Below, in pieces: positions 46,849-56,154 of a stretch of DNA of 64,000 nt. The translations under genes and the position numbers were made by a program. The notes under the pieces were generated by a model, which saw only the letters and a list, made by a program, of their open reading frames with translations, had not been told where the DNA came from and searched no databases. This stretch comes from Castellaniella sp041677825 (GTDB taxonomy: Bacteria > Pseudomonadota > Gammaproteobacteria > Burkholderiales > Burkholderiaceae_B): the NCBI RefSeq assembly GCF_041677825.1, contig NZ_JBAYPG010000015.1:12409-76408 (forward strand), in the 5' to 3' direction. The stretch's first letter is position 1, and every line of letters begins with the position of its first letter.

Positions 46849-47319
46849 TTGACTGCTTCCAGCCCATTGCAGCCCGTTCAGGCTGACTCTTATGTCACGT
46901 TGCATTACCGATTCGAACTGTTGACCGGTCCGGCGGCCGGTACGGTATTCGTGGATACCTTCCTCGACCGGCCCGCCACCTTGCAGATGGGGGTGGGCCA
47001 GTGGGCGCCCGGGCTCGAAGCCTTGCTGCTGGGGCGTATCGAGGGTGAACAGTTCATGCTCGACATCCCGGCAGTGCAGGCCTATGGCGAACGCAATCCC
47101 GATCTGCTGCAGTGGCTGTCGCGCGACGAAATGGTGCGCAGTGCGCCGCCCGACACACAGTTCGAGGCGGGCGACATGGTCGAGTTCGTGGCCCCCGCGG
47201 GCGGGCGGTATTCAGGGATTCTGAAATCGTTCGATGGCGATGCGGCCCTGCTCGACTTCAATCATCCGTTGGCCGGCATCGACTTGCAGGTCGAAATCAA
47301 GATTCTGGGGGTACTATGA
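46849..47319 (+). CDS. fkpB: FKBP-type peptidyl-prolyl isomerase (FkpB/SlpA-like)
   Basis: A 156-residue protein with the FKBP fold of the SlyD/FkpB group: YVTLHYRFELLTGPAAGTVFVDTF, GVGQWAPGLEALLLG and the insert-in-flap region with IPAVQAYGERNPDLLQW. Expected to help fold or stabilise cytosolic proteins. The only usable start is TTG at 46849. Its stop overlaps the ispH start (ATGA); fkpB-ispH is a conserved pair in many proteobacteria. Confidence 0.92.
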   Translation: MTASSPLQPVQADSYVTLHYRFELLTGPAAGTVFVDTFLDRPATLQMGVGQWAPGLEALLLGRIEGEQFMLDIPAVQAYGERNPDLLQWLSRDEMVRSAPPDTQFEAGDMVEFVAPAGGRYSGILKSFDGDAALLDFNHPLAGIDLQVEIKILGVL

Positions 47320-48293
47320 ATCCACACCGCTCCGATACCGGAACCCTGCAGGGCGAAGCTGAAATCCTGCTTGCACAGCCGCGTGGTTTCTGCGCCGGGG
47401 TCGATCGGGCCATCGAGATCGTCGAGCGCGCGCTCGAAATCCATGGCGCGCCGATCTATGTGCGCCATGAAATCGTGCACAATCGCTATGTGGTCGATGA
47501 CCTGCGGTCACGCGGGGCCATCTTCATCGATGAGCTCGAAGATGCACCGGCCGGCGCCATCGTGATTTTTTCCGCGCATGGGGTCTCGCGCGCCGTGCGC
47601 GCCGAGGCTGAGCAGCGCCAGCAGCGTATTTTCGATGCCACCTGCCCCCTGGTGACCAAGGTGCACGTCGAGGTGGCTCGCATGCGCAAGGAAGGCCGCG
47701 AGGTGATCATGATCGGTCACAGGGGGCACCCCGAAGTGGAAGGCACGTTGGGGCAGGCCGATGCGGGCATGTACCTGGTCGAGACGGTTCAGGATGTTCT
47801 GGCGCTGCAGGTCGAGCGGCCGGACTTTCTCGGCTTTGTCACCCAGACCACGCTGTCGCTGGATGACGCGGCCGAGATCGCGCAGGCACTGCGGGATCGC
47901 TTCCCGGGGATTGCAGAGCCCAAGAAAAGTGATATCTGCTATGCCACCCAGAACCGTCAGGATGCCGTGCGCATCATGGCGCCACAATGTGACCTGGTGC
48001 TGGTGGTGGGCAGCCCGAACAGTTCCAATTCCAACCGCCTGCGTGAAGTGGCCGAGCGCAAGGGGGTCACGGCCTATCTGCTCGATGACCCCGACATGAT
48101 CGATCCGCAGTGGCTGCGCAGCGCCCGGCGGGTCGGGGTGACGGCAGGGGCCTCGGCGCCCGAGGTTCTGGTGGAGCAGGTCATCGGCCGCCTGCGCGAA
48201 CTGGGCGCGCGTTCGGTGCGGCCGCTCGAGGGGGTGCGTGAGCAGGTTTCATTTCCGTTGCCCCGCGAACTGTCACGCAAGATCTCGCCATGA
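47316..48293 (+). CDS. ispH: 4-hydroxy-3-methylbut-2-enyl diphosphate reductase
   Basis: Last enzyme of the non-mevalonate isoprenoid pathway, making IPP and DMAPP with a [4Fe-4S] cluster. It has 325 residues. The three cluster ligands are C26 (GFCAGVD), C110 (ATCPLV) and C208 (ICYAT). SAHGVS and SPNSSNSNRLREVA bind the substrate. ATG 47316 overlaps the fkpB stop, and the stop overlaps the next start. Confidence 0.97.
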   Translation: MNPHRSDTGTLQGEAEILLAQPRGFCAGVDRAIEIVERALEIHGAPIYVRHEIVHNRYVVDDLRSRGAIFIDELEDAPAGAIVIFSAHGVSRAVRAEAEQRQQRIFDATCPLVTKVHVEVARMRKEGREVIMIGHRGHPEVEGTLGQADAGMYLVETVQDVLALQVERPDFLGFVTQTTLSLDDAAEIAQALRDRFPGIAEPKKSDICYATQNRQDAVRIMAPQCDLVLVVGSPNSSNSNRLREVAERKGVTAYLLDDPDMIDPQWLRSARRVGVTAGASAPEVLVEQVIGRLRELGARSVRPLEGVREQVSFPLPRELSRKISP

Positions 48294-49687
48294 CGCGTCG
48301 CTTGCGCTGGTTGCTGTGCATTGTCGCGGGATGCCTGCTGGCGTACACAGGGGCTGCGTGGTGGGCCGGGCAGCAGGCTGAATCCGTGCTGCGGGTCTGG
48401 GTGGCCGAGGCCAACCAGCGCTGGCAACTCGAGGCCTCGGCGCCCGGGCAGGCGCCTGTGCTGTCCATCCTGGACTACAGACGCGGGGTATTCTCATCCG
48501 ATCTGGGCCTGCGTTTCGAATACCCGGAGGCACGCGGTACGCGGGTTTTTGACCTGCAGAACCACCTTCAGCATGGTCCGTGGCCCTGGCAGGCGCTCCA
48601 GGAAGGGCATTGGGCGCCATTGGCAGCTTACAGTGTGCTCGAACCCGTGGCCGGGCCCGGCTGGCAGATGTGGTTCGATGCAATGCCTCGCGGGGTGCTG
48701 CCCTGGATCCTGCAGGCCCGCATCGGCTTCAATGGCGCATTGCGGGCCTCCTGGCGGTTCGAGCCGGCCCGGCTGCCGGACGCCGGCTTTTCGTTTGCCG
48801 GGGCCCAGGTTCAGGTCGAACGGGATGCGGGCGAGCCCGAATTTCGCGTGCGTGCCGATGTGCCCCACCTGACGTTCGACGATGCCGATGAAAGGGTGAG
48901 CCTCGAAATCCGTGATCTGGTCTACCAGAGCCGGATGATCCTGACCGATGGCACCCATCTTCAGGTCCATCAGATCATGCAGACAGGCAATCTGCTGCTC
49001 GTCACCGACGCTTGGCCCGGTCTGCTGTTCGAGCAATCCGAATTGACGATGGATACGGCCCGTACGGGGCAACTGGTGGATACGCGCCTGGACTGGGATC
49101 TTGGCCGCATGCAGTTGCAGGGCAGCGATCTCGGTCGCTTGCGCGCACGCGGCTCCGTGGCGCAGTTCAACGTGCAGGCATGGGATGCCCTCATGTCGGC
49201 CATGGAGACCTGGCCCGAAGGGGATCCGCAGGATTGGTCGCCCCAGCAGCGCCAGGCGCTGCTGGGGCTGCTGCGGCCGGTGTTCGCCACCGGCCCGGTG
49301 CTGGCGCTCGATACCCTGCAATGGCAAACCCCCGAGGGGGTGTCCGAAGCGGCCTTGCACATTGGCCTGCAACCGCTGGATGAAGGCCCCGAACCGGCAC
49401 TGGAGTCCGGCGTGCGCCGGGCTTCATTGCAGTTGGGGGTGTCCCGGCCCATGGTGCTGTATGTGGTCGGCCAGTCCCAGAAGGCGCAGCAACAGATGGC
49501 TGTCGCACTGGCCAGCATGCTGTTCGACAGGCTGGCGGCCCATCTGCAGCGCCAGGGTCTGGTGCGCCTGGCTGACGGGCTCGTGGAAGTCGATTACCAT
49601 TTCGAACACGGCCAGTCCGTACTCAATGGTCAGTCGCTCGGCGCAGGGGAGTTGCAGCAGCGAATCGAGCGTTCAGCGGCCTGGTAG
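48290..49687 (+). CDS. YdgA family protein (DUF945), periplasmic, function unknown
   Basis: A 465-residue protein with an N-terminal membrane anchor or signal (WLLCIVAGCLLAYTGAAWW, about 8-26) and a long beta-rich body. It fits the YdgA/DUF945 family in layout: GQQAES near the start, then VLSILDYRRGVFSSD. The function of the family is not established. The ATG overlaps the ispH stop by four bases, so it is translationally coupled to fkpB-ispH. Confidence 0.8.
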   Translation: MTRRLRWLLCIVAGCLLAYTGAAWWAGQQAESVLRVWVAEANQRWQLEASAPGQAPVLSILDYRRGVFSSDLGLRFEYPEARGTRVFDLQNHLQHGPWPWQALQEGHWAPLAAYSVLEPVAGPGWQMWFDAMPRGVLPWILQARIGFNGALRASWRFEPARLPDAGFSFAGAQVQVERDAGEPEFRVRADVPHLTFDDADERVSLEIRDLVYQSRMILTDGTHLQVHQIMQTGNLLLVTDAWPGLLFEQSELTMDTARTGQLVDTRLDWDLGRMQLQGSDLGRLRARGSVAQFNVQAWDALMSAMETWPEGDPQDWSPQQRQALLGLLRPVFATGPVLALDTLQWQTPEGVSEAALHIGLQPLDEGPEPALESGVRRASLQLGVSRPMVLYVVGQSQKAQQQMAVALASMLFDRLAAHLQRQGLVRLADGLVEVDYHFEHGQSVLNGQSLGAGELQQRIERSAAW

Positions 49688-49713
49688 AGTCACTTCACTC
49701 AGGAGACGCTTGC

Positions 49714-50124
49714 ATGCAACCCACCGTATTCACGCGCATTCTGGCCGGCGAGATCCCGGCCGCCCTGGTTTACCGGGGTGAACGCATCTTTGCGTTCATG
49801 GACGCCGGGCAACTGAATCCTGGCCACGTGCTGGTGGCCCCCTGCGAGGCCTATCCCACCCTGCTCGACATGGATGAAGACCTGGCGGCCGAACTCATGC
49901 GTGTCAGCCACCGGGTGGCCCGGGCCGTGCAAGAGGCTTTCCAGCCACCGGGCATGATGCTGCTGCAGGCCAACGGGGTGGCGGGTGGGCAGACCGTGCC
50001 GCATGCGCATATCCATGTCCTGCCGCGCCACGAGGACGACGGGGTGGGGCTGGTATGGCCGCGCAAGAACCCTGACATGGCTGTGCTCGAAGCCTACGCG
50101 GCCCGGATACGAATGGCCGGCTGA
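49714..50124 (+). CDS. HIT family hydrolase
   Basis: A 136-residue histidine-triad protein. The triad is at H97, H99 and H101 (PHAHIHVLPR) and the N-terminal FTRILAGEIPAALVY is standard. HIT proteins hydrolyse or transfer nucleotides, often adenosine phosphoramidates such as in HinT. It follows the YdgA gene by 26 bases, with AGGAGA upstream. Confidence 0.93.
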   Translation: MQPTVFTRILAGEIPAALVYRGERIFAFMDAGQLNPGHVLVAPCEAYPTLLDMDEDLAAELMRVSHRVARAVQEAFQPPGMMLLQANGVAGGQTVPHAHIHVLPRHEDDGVGLVWPRKNPDMAVLEAYAARIRMAG

Positions 50125-50520
50125 GGCCCGGCTGAGGCCCGCGCGATCACCGCAATCTTCATGGATTTGGAAGCCTGCTGTTTACCCTTAAGGGAAAGCA
50201 CTGATCCGGAACGCGGAAGGCGGCCTGCCTGTTTCTGTTCATCATTTTAAATCAAAGGTTTGTTGATTCACCTGGGTCGATCGGGGGGGCATCCTTTGTC
50301 CTCCGGACAACGAGTTCCCGCGCCTGTGAAACATGACGTAAGTTTTGCGTAAGTTTGAAAAAACATCATGATTCCACGCGTGATTTCGGCTGGTCGATAT
50401 GGCATGACCGTGGAAGCCAGGCGGTGGCCAGCATCAGAACTGGCAGGCATTGCGACCGAAATGCGGGGCTTCGTCGGGCACATATCGTGTCCTGCGTTAT
50501 TCAAACCAGGAGACAAATCC
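50125..50520 (+). other. Gene-free region upstream of the Liv transporter operon
   Basis: About 400 bases without a credible gene, AT-richer than its neighbours. It holds a 10-bp palindrome CCCTTAAGGG at 50185-50194 and an 11-bp-phased direct repeat at 50338-50356. An open frame from 50368 joins the transporter gene but lacks a ribosome-binding site, so this is taken as a regulatory upstream region. Confidence 0.6.
50338..50356. promoter_or_regulatory. Phased direct repeat upstream of the Liv operon
   Basis: GTAAGTTT occurs twice (50338-50345 and 50349-50356) with a 3-bp spacer, so the centres are 11 bp apart, one helical turn. This is typical of sites for activators that bind head-to-tail. 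The factor is unknown. Confidence 0.5.
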
Positions 50521-51882
50521 ATGAAAGACAGGAAGACATCAGCCCAGGCGCTGAATCCAATGATCGGGCGCCGTTCCGTGCTCAAGGCCGGGGCAGCAGG
50601 CGTCGCCGGCGGCCTGCTGCTGCCCGCGACGGCCCGGGTCGCCATGGCGCAGGACAAGAAGCCGTTGGGTGCGTGGCCGGCCGGTTCGGATGGCGATACC
50701 GTGTACGTGGGCCTGACGGTCGACCTCACCGGCCCCTATTCGGCCCAGGGCGCCGAGCAGCAGAAGGGTTACGAACTGGCGGCCGAGCACCTGAACAACG
50801 GGGATCCCATCCTGCAGAAGATTTCGCCCAATCTCAAGAAGGGCATCCTGGGCAAGGGCATCAAGCTGGGCGTGGCCGATGCCGAGACCAAGCCCAACAC
50901 CAGCGTGCAGGCGGCTACGCGCTACATTCATGACAACAAGGCCCTGATGGTCTCCGGCAGCACCAGCAGCGCAGTGGCCATTGCACTCGAAAAAGTCTGC
51001 AACCGTGAACACACGCCCTATTTCACCGCGATTTCGGGCTCCAACGAAACCACGGGTGTCGATTGCCAGCGCTATGGTTTCCGGCCCTGTTACTTTGCCT
51101 ACATGGCCTGCAAGGCCATCGCACCCGTAGCGGCCAAGGCGCTGGGCAAGGATTGCCGCGCGGCCTACCTGACGCCCGACTACACCTACGGCCATACCAC
51201 CACCGAATCCATGGTCGAGTTCACCGAAAAGGAAGGCTGGAAGACGGTCACCAATCAGGTGCACCCCTTGGGGGCCAAGGATTACAGCTCATACCTCATC
51301 AATATCGCCAACACCGATGCCAACGTGCTGGTCTGCGTCGCCTACGGGGCCGATGCGGTGAACGCGATCAAGCAGGCCAAGCAGTTCGGTCTGCTCGACA
51401 AGATGAAGCTCGTCATTCCCTATTCTTCTGCATACATCGAAGTCGAGGTGGGCTCGGAACTGATCGAGGGGGCCCTGGTGGCCCAGGGTTTCTGGTGGAC
51501 CATGGAAGCGCAGTATCCGGTGGCCAAGGACTTCGTGGCCGCCTACGAAAAGAAATTTGGCGGCAAGCCGCGCGACTCTGCCCTGTATGGCTACCTGGCC
51601 ATCATGGCCTGGGCGGCTGCGGTCGAGCGGGCCGGCAGCTTCTATCCGCCCGATGTGGTCAAGGCACTCGAAGATGGCAGCGTGCTCGAAATACCCGTGG
51701 GCCCCTTCAATATCCGGCCCGAAGACCATCAGGGCGTGATCAATTTCCCGATCATGCGGGGCAAGAAGAAGTCCGAAATGAAGAATCCGGACGACTGGTA
51801 CGACATCATCGAGATCGTCCAGGGCAAAGAGGTCGTCCCGCCGCTGGGCCTGCTGGGCTGCAAGATGGGTGATTACGTCTGA
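50521..51882 (+). CDS. livJ: Branched-chain amino-acid/amide type ABC transporter, substrate-binding protein
   Basis: A 453-residue type I periplasmic binding protein (Peripla_BP_6). The N-terminus carries a twin-arginine-like motif, GRRSVLKAGAAG (R17-R18), before the hydrophobic region and AMA cleavage site, suggesting Tat export. The mature start VYVGLTVDLTGPYSAQG is typical of the family. The ligand may be a branched-chain amino acid, amide or another small molecule. AGGAGA precedes ATG 50521. First gene of the four-gene operon. Confidence 0.9.
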   Translation: MKDRKTSAQALNPMIGRRSVLKAGAAGVAGGLLLPATARVAMAQDKKPLGAWPAGSDGDTVYVGLTVDLTGPYSAQGAEQQKGYELAAEHLNNGDPILQKISPNLKKGILGKGIKLGVADAETKPNTSVQAATRYIHDNKALMVSGSTSSAVAIALEKVCNREHTPYFTAISGSNETTGVDCQRYGFRPCYFAYMACKAIAPVAAKALGKDCRAAYLTPDYTYGHTTTESMVEFTEKEGWKTVTNQVHPLGAKDYSSYLINIANTDANVLVCVAYGADAVNAIKQAKQFGLLDKMKLVIPYSSAYIEVEVGSELIEGALVAQGFWWTMEAQYPVAKDFVAAYEKKFGGKPRDSALYGYLAIMAWAAAVERAGSFYPPDVVKALEDGSVLEIPVGPFNIRPEDHQGVINFPIMRGKKKSEMKNPDDWYDIIEIVQGKEVVPPLGLLGCKMGDYV

Positions 51883-51965
51883 TCGGCGCGCCATGCCGGG
51901 GGTGGCCTGTCGCAGCCGGCCATCCCCGGGCACAACGTCCGGGTCTTTGAAGGAGGCACCCGAGC

Positions 51966-52832
51966 ATGTCACTGTTTTTCTCTCAGCTGTTCAACGGACT
52001 GGCCACTGGTCTGTTGCTGGCATTGATCAGCACCGGCCTGACCATCATCTACGGCACGCTCGGTGTCATCAACTTCGCCCACGGGGCATTGTTCGTCGTC
52101 GGGGGCTACGCCGGCTATACCGTCTACTCGCTGACCGATTCGTTCATCCTGGCCATCGCCGGCGGCTCGGCAGTGGCCCTGGCCGTGGGCCTGGTCATGG
52201 AGCGCGGCCTGATGCGCCAGTATTACAGCCGCCCGCCCGAAGACCAGATTCTGGTCACGTTCGGCATCAGCATCATTCTGGTCGAGATCGTGCGCGGCCT
52301 CTATGGCGGCATCAGCTATTCGGTCACGCCACCCGATTGGGGCCAGGGCATCGCCCGCATTGGCTCGCTCATCTATCCGCTCTATCGCCTGGAGACCCTG
52401 GGTATTGCCGCGGCGACGCTGCTGTTGCTGTATTTCGTGCTGTATCGCACCAGCCTGGGCCTCATCGTGCGGGCGGGCATCGAAGATGCCCAGATGGTGA
52501 ATGCGCTGGGCATCAACGTCAAGCGCACGTTCCTGCTGGTCTTTGGCATTGGTGCCATGGCCGCGGGCTTTGCCGGGGTGATCAATTCACCCATCGTGGC
52601 GCTGACGCCGGACATGGGGTTTCGCTATCTGGTTGATTCGTTCGTCGTGGTGGTCATCGGTGGGGTGGGTTCATTCCCCGGTGCCATCATCGGCGGCATC
52701 ATCGCCGGCGAGATTCTCAGCCTGACGTCCATGGTCAACCCGCAGTATTCCGAAGTCATGCTGTTCGTGGCCATGGCGTTGGTGCTGGTGCTGCGCCCGC
52801 AAGGTCTCATGGGTCAGGAGGGACGCGAATGA
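51966..52832 (+). CDS. livH: Branched-chain amino-acid type ABC permease LivH
   Basis: A 288-residue permease with about eight helices. FNGLATGLLLALISTGLTIIYGTLGVINFAHG at the N-terminus is the hallmark of LivH/UrtB permeases. AGGAGG precedes the start. It overlaps the next gene by four bases. Confidence 0.94.
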   Translation: MSLFFSQLFNGLATGLLLALISTGLTIIYGTLGVINFAHGALFVVGGYAGYTVYSLTDSFILAIAGGSAVALAVGLVMERGLMRQYYSRPPEDQILVTFGISIILVEIVRGLYGGISYSVTPPDWGQGIARIGSLIYPLYRLETLGIAAATLLLLYFVLYRTSLGLIVRAGIEDAQMVNALGINVKRTFLLVFGIGAMAAGFAGVINSPIVALTPDMGFRYLVDSFVVVVIGGVGSFPGAIIGGIIAGEILSLTSMVNPQYSEVMLFVAMALVLVLRPQGLMGQEGRE

Positions 52833-54727
52833 ACACCACCACACACCAGACCACGGCGCCCGCCGTCGGTGATACGACACGCACCGCGCCGGCATCGCAC
52901 GGTGCGCCCACCCGCACCGTGCTGCGCAGGCAGTGGCCCGAGATGCTGGTGGGGCTGGGGCTGATTGCCGCGCCGTTTGTCCTGCCACTGGCCGGAATGA
53001 GCCCGGATCTTCTCACCCGCATCCTGATATGGGGCCTGTTCGGGCTCGGCTTCGATCTGCTCTTTGGCTATACGGGCCTGCTGTCGTTCGGCCAGGCAGC
53101 GTTCTACGGGGTGGGGGGCTTCGTGACGGCGTATCTGCTCACCGATGGGGTGGTGTCGAACATGCTCGTGGCATTGCTCATCGGCACGGTCATGGCAGCC
53201 GTCACGGGCCTGCTGATCGGCTACCTGACGCTGCGCCGCACGGGGATCTACTTCGCCATGAGTACGCTGGCTTTTGGCGAGATGTTCTATTTTCTCGAGA
53301 ATTCCTCGTTCAAGGCGTATACAGGGGGTGAAAACGGCATCGCCGGGGTGCCTTCGCCAGAGCTCAGTCTGGGGTTCATCGACATCCAGATCGGCAGTGG
53401 CTGGCCGATGTACTGGTTCGTGGCCGTGATCTTCTTCATCGGTTATCTGATTGCGCGCCGCATCGTGCGCTCGCCTTTCGGTACCGTGCTCAAGGCCATC
53501 CAGGGCAATGCCAAGCGCGCCACGGCCCTGGGGCATTCGATCCAGTCGTACAAGCTCACGGTATTCATCGTTGCGGCGGCCTATGGCGGGCTGGCGGGCG
53601 GCCTGCTGGGCCTGTTCCAGTCGTACATGCCGCCCGATGCCTTTGCGCTCGATACGTCCGCGCAACTGGTGATCCAGACCGTGATGGGTGGTGCCGGTAC
53701 CTTGCTGGGCCCCCTGCTTGGGGCCACCATCTGGCTGTACCTGTATGAAGGCCTGCAGCAGGTGGGCAATCTGGGGCCCTACTGGAAGCTGATCCTGGGC
53801 ATCGTGTTCGTGGTTCTGGTCACCGTGTTTCGCCGCGGGGTTGCGGGCGCGCTCGTGGACTTCGCCCGGCGCCATCGCAGCCTGCCGGCGCACATCGATG
53901 CCGATGCCAGCACCCGGGTGGCCAGCACGCTCGACATCGTCGCGCCGCTTGCATCTTCCAGGCCGGGCGCACCGGTGCTCGAGGCCCGCGGCGTGAGCAA
54001 GCACTATGGCGGGCTCAAGGCCAATACCGACATCGATTTCACCTTGCGCGAGGGTGAACTGCATGGTGTCATCGGCCCGAACGGTGCCGGCAAGTCGACA
54101 TTCTTCGCCATGCTGGCCGGTGAACTCCCGACCACGACCGGGAAAGTCTTTTTTCGTGGCCAGGAGATCACCGGCATAGGCGTCACGGCGGTCTGCCAGC
54201 TGGGCATGAGCAAGAGCTATCAGATCAATCAGCTGTTCGAGCAGCTGACGGTACGCCAGAACATGATGATTCCAGTGCTGGCCCGGCTGCGCGGCAAATA
54301 TCGCAGCGATCTGCTGCACCGGCTGCACTCCGACAAGCTCGATGAACAGGTCAATGCGGCAATCGCCATGGTCGATCTCACGTCGCATGCAGACATCCAG
54401 GTATCCGAGTTGTCGTATGGCGAAAAGCGGCGCCTCGAGATCGGTCTGGCACTGGCCACCGGTGCCAATGTCCTGCTGTTCGATGAGCCGCTGGCCGGCC
54501 TGGGGCCGGAAGAGCGGGTGCTCGTGATCCGCTTGTTGAAATCGATTCGTGACGGGCGCAGCATGGTGATCGTGGAGCATGACATGGATGCCATGTTCGA
54601 ACTGGCCGAGCGGATTACGGTATTGTACGAGGGGTGCAAGCTGGCCGAGGGGGCAGCCGAAGACATCCGCCATGACCCCGATGTCCAGGCGGCTTATCTC
54701 GGAGGGATGGACGATGAGTCTGCTTGA
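52829..54727 (+). CDS. livM: LivM-LivG fusion: permease and ATP-binding protein in one chain
   Basis: A 632-residue fusion. Residues 1-345 are a LivM permease (GLFGLGFDLLFGYTGLLSFGQA, about 70-90; RTGIYFAMSTLAFGEM). After a short linker, residues 382-632 are a LivG ATPase with Walker A GPNGAGKST (416-424), signature LSYGEKR (528-534) and Walker B VLLFDEP (548-554). The frame is continuous with no internal stop. It couples to livF by overlap and to livH by ATGA. Confidence 0.94.
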   Translation: MNTTTHQTTAPAVGDTTRTAPASHGAPTRTVLRRQWPEMLVGLGLIAAPFVLPLAGMSPDLLTRILIWGLFGLGFDLLFGYTGLLSFGQAAFYGVGGFVTAYLLTDGVVSNMLVALLIGTVMAAVTGLLIGYLTLRRTGIYFAMSTLAFGEMFYFLENSSFKAYTGGENGIAGVPSPELSLGFIDIQIGSGWPMYWFVAVIFFIGYLIARRIVRSPFGTVLKAIQGNAKRATALGHSIQSYKLTVFIVAAAYGGLAGGLLGLFQSYMPPDAFALDTSAQLVIQTVMGGAGTLLGPLLGATIWLYLYEGLQQVGNLGPYWKLILGIVFVVLVTVFRRGVAGALVDFARRHRSLPAHIDADASTRVASTLDIVAPLASSRPGAPVLEARGVSKHYGGLKANTDIDFTLREGELHGVIGPNGAGKSTFFAMLAGELPTTTGKVFFRGQEITGIGVTAVCQLGMSKSYQINQLFEQLTVRQNMMIPVLARLRGKYRSDLLHRLHSDKLDEQVNAAIAMVDLTSHADIQVSELSYGEKRRLEIGLALATGANVLLFDEPLAGLGPEERVLVIRLLKSIRDGRSMVIVEHDMDAMFELAERITVLYEGCKLAEGAAEDIRHDPDVQAAYLGGMDDESA

Positions 54728-55418
54728 AGTCGACAAGATCAACAGCTATTACGGAGATTCGCACATACTCTTCGATGTCTCGATGCGCATCGAAGAGCAT
54801 GAAGTGGTGGCCCTGCTGGGGCGCAACGGCGCGGGCAAGAGCACGACCATGAAGTCTCTCATGGGCATGGTCGAGGTCAAGTCCGGGGTCATCCGCCATC
54901 GCGGGGTTGAAATCCAGCATTTGCCACCTTATTCGCGCGCCGCGCTGGGCATCCAGCTGGTACCTGAAGAGCGTCGCGTGTTCGGCTCGATTTCCGTACA
55001 GGAAAATCTGCAGCTGGCGGCCATGACGGCCGAGAAAGCGCGCTCGCTCGACGAGATCTATGCCACGTTTCCGCGCCTGGCCGAGCGCAAGCGCAACCGG
55101 GGCAAGCAATTGTCGGGGGGAGAGCAGCAGATGCTCGCCATTGCACGCGCCATGATCCGCAACGCTGACATCATATTGCTCGATGAGCCATTCGAGGGGC
55201 TGGCGCCGCTGATCGTGCGTGATTTGATGCGCGTCTGCCGGCAACTGGCCGATTCGGGTCAGACCATCGTCATCGTCGAGCAGAATGTGCGCGCGGCGCT
55301 GTCACTTGCCGACCGTGCCTATATCGTCAACAACGGGCATGTAGTCTACGAGGGCACGCCCAGGGATCTGAACGAAAACACGGATGTCATAGAACGGTAT
55401 CTGGGTGTCAAGGCCTGA
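54714..55418 (+). CDS. livF: Branched-chain amino-acid type ABC transporter ATPase LivF
   Basis: A 234-residue ATPase. Walker A GRNGAGKST is at 36-44, signature LSGGEQQM and Walker B IILLDEPFEGLAP. It is the second nucleotide-binding partner of the LivG half. ATG 54714 lies inside the end of the fusion gene (14-base overlap). No terminator is visible before ribA. Confidence 0.95.
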   Translation: MSLLEVDKINSYYGDSHILFDVSMRIEEHEVVALLGRNGAGKSTTMKSLMGMVEVKSGVIRHRGVEIQHLPPYSRAALGIQLVPEERRVFGSISVQENLQLAAMTAEKARSLDEIYATFPRLAERKRNRGKQLSGGEQQMLAIARAMIRNADIILLDEPFEGLAPLIVRDLMRVCRQLADSGQTIVIVEQNVRAALSLADRAYIVNNGHVVYEGTPRDLNENTDVIERYLGVKA

Positions 55419-55485
55419 GTCTGTTCAGCGAGATAGGCCATGGCAGTGGTAAGCTATGCGTCATTTCTGCTGATTCTTTCTGCTC

Positions 55486-56133
55486 ATGCCTGCCCCCACC
55501 CGCCCTGCTGCGGCCGCCTCTGGCGGCCTTTTGCACTATGTGGCATCCAGCCGCCTGCCCACGCCCTGGGCCGTGTTCCAGATCCATGCCTTCGTCGAAA
55601 GCGCGACGGGCAAGGAACATGTTGCGCTGACCCTGGGTGATTTGCCGGGTGAAGGCCCCGTGCTTACGCGCATCCATTCCGAATGCCTGACAGGCGATGC
55701 CCTGTTCAGTCAGCGCTGCGATTGCGGCGCCCAGCTCGAGGCGGCCATGCAGCGCATTGCCGAAGAGGGCCGGGGGATTCTCATGTACCTGCGCCAGGAA
55801 GGCCGGGGCATCGGGTTGCTCAACAAGATCCGTGCCTATCACCTGCAGGACGAAGGCGCCGATACGGTCGAAGCCAATGAGCGCCTGGGTTTCCCGGCCG
55901 ACCTGCGGCGCTACGACCTGTGCCTGCCCATGCTGGAGCATTTCGGCATACACAGCGTGCGCCTGATGACCAACAACCCGCGCAAGGAAAGAAAGCTGGC
56001 CGAAATGGGCATCAACATTGCCGAGCACATCCCCCTGCAGGTCAATCGCAACCCGTACAACGAGCACTATCTGCGCACCAAGGCGCGCAAGCTGGGTCAT
56101 CAGTTCAAGGAATACTTCGGCGAAGCCCCCTGA
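55486..56133 (+). CDS. ribA: GTP cyclohydrolase II
   Basis: First committed step of riboflavin synthesis: GTP to the 2,5-diamino pyrimidinone phosphate. It has 215 residues. Zinc ligands C67, C78 and C80 lie in SECLTGDALFSQRCDC, followed by MYLRQEGRGIGLLNKI. This is a stand-alone RibA without the DHBP synthase half. ATG 55486 is used but lacks a clear ribosome-binding site, so a later start is possible. Confidence 0.95.
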   Translation: MPAPTRPAAAASGGLLHYVASSRLPTPWAVFQIHAFVESATGKEHVALTLGDLPGEGPVLTRIHSECLTGDALFSQRCDCGAQLEAAMQRIAEEGRGILMYLRQEGRGIGLLNKIRAYHLQDEGADTVEANERLGFPADLRRYDLCLPMLEHFGIHSVRLMTNNPRKERKLAEMGINIAEHIPLQVNRNPYNEHYLRTKARKLGHQFKEYFGEAP

Positions 56134-56154
56134 ACGGCGCTGGTTTTCCGGCAG

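Noticed and set aside
50368..50520. Upstream extension of the LivJ gene from 50368
   Set aside because: The extra 51 residues break the signal peptide layout and lack a ribosome-binding site; AGGAGA before 50521 fits better.
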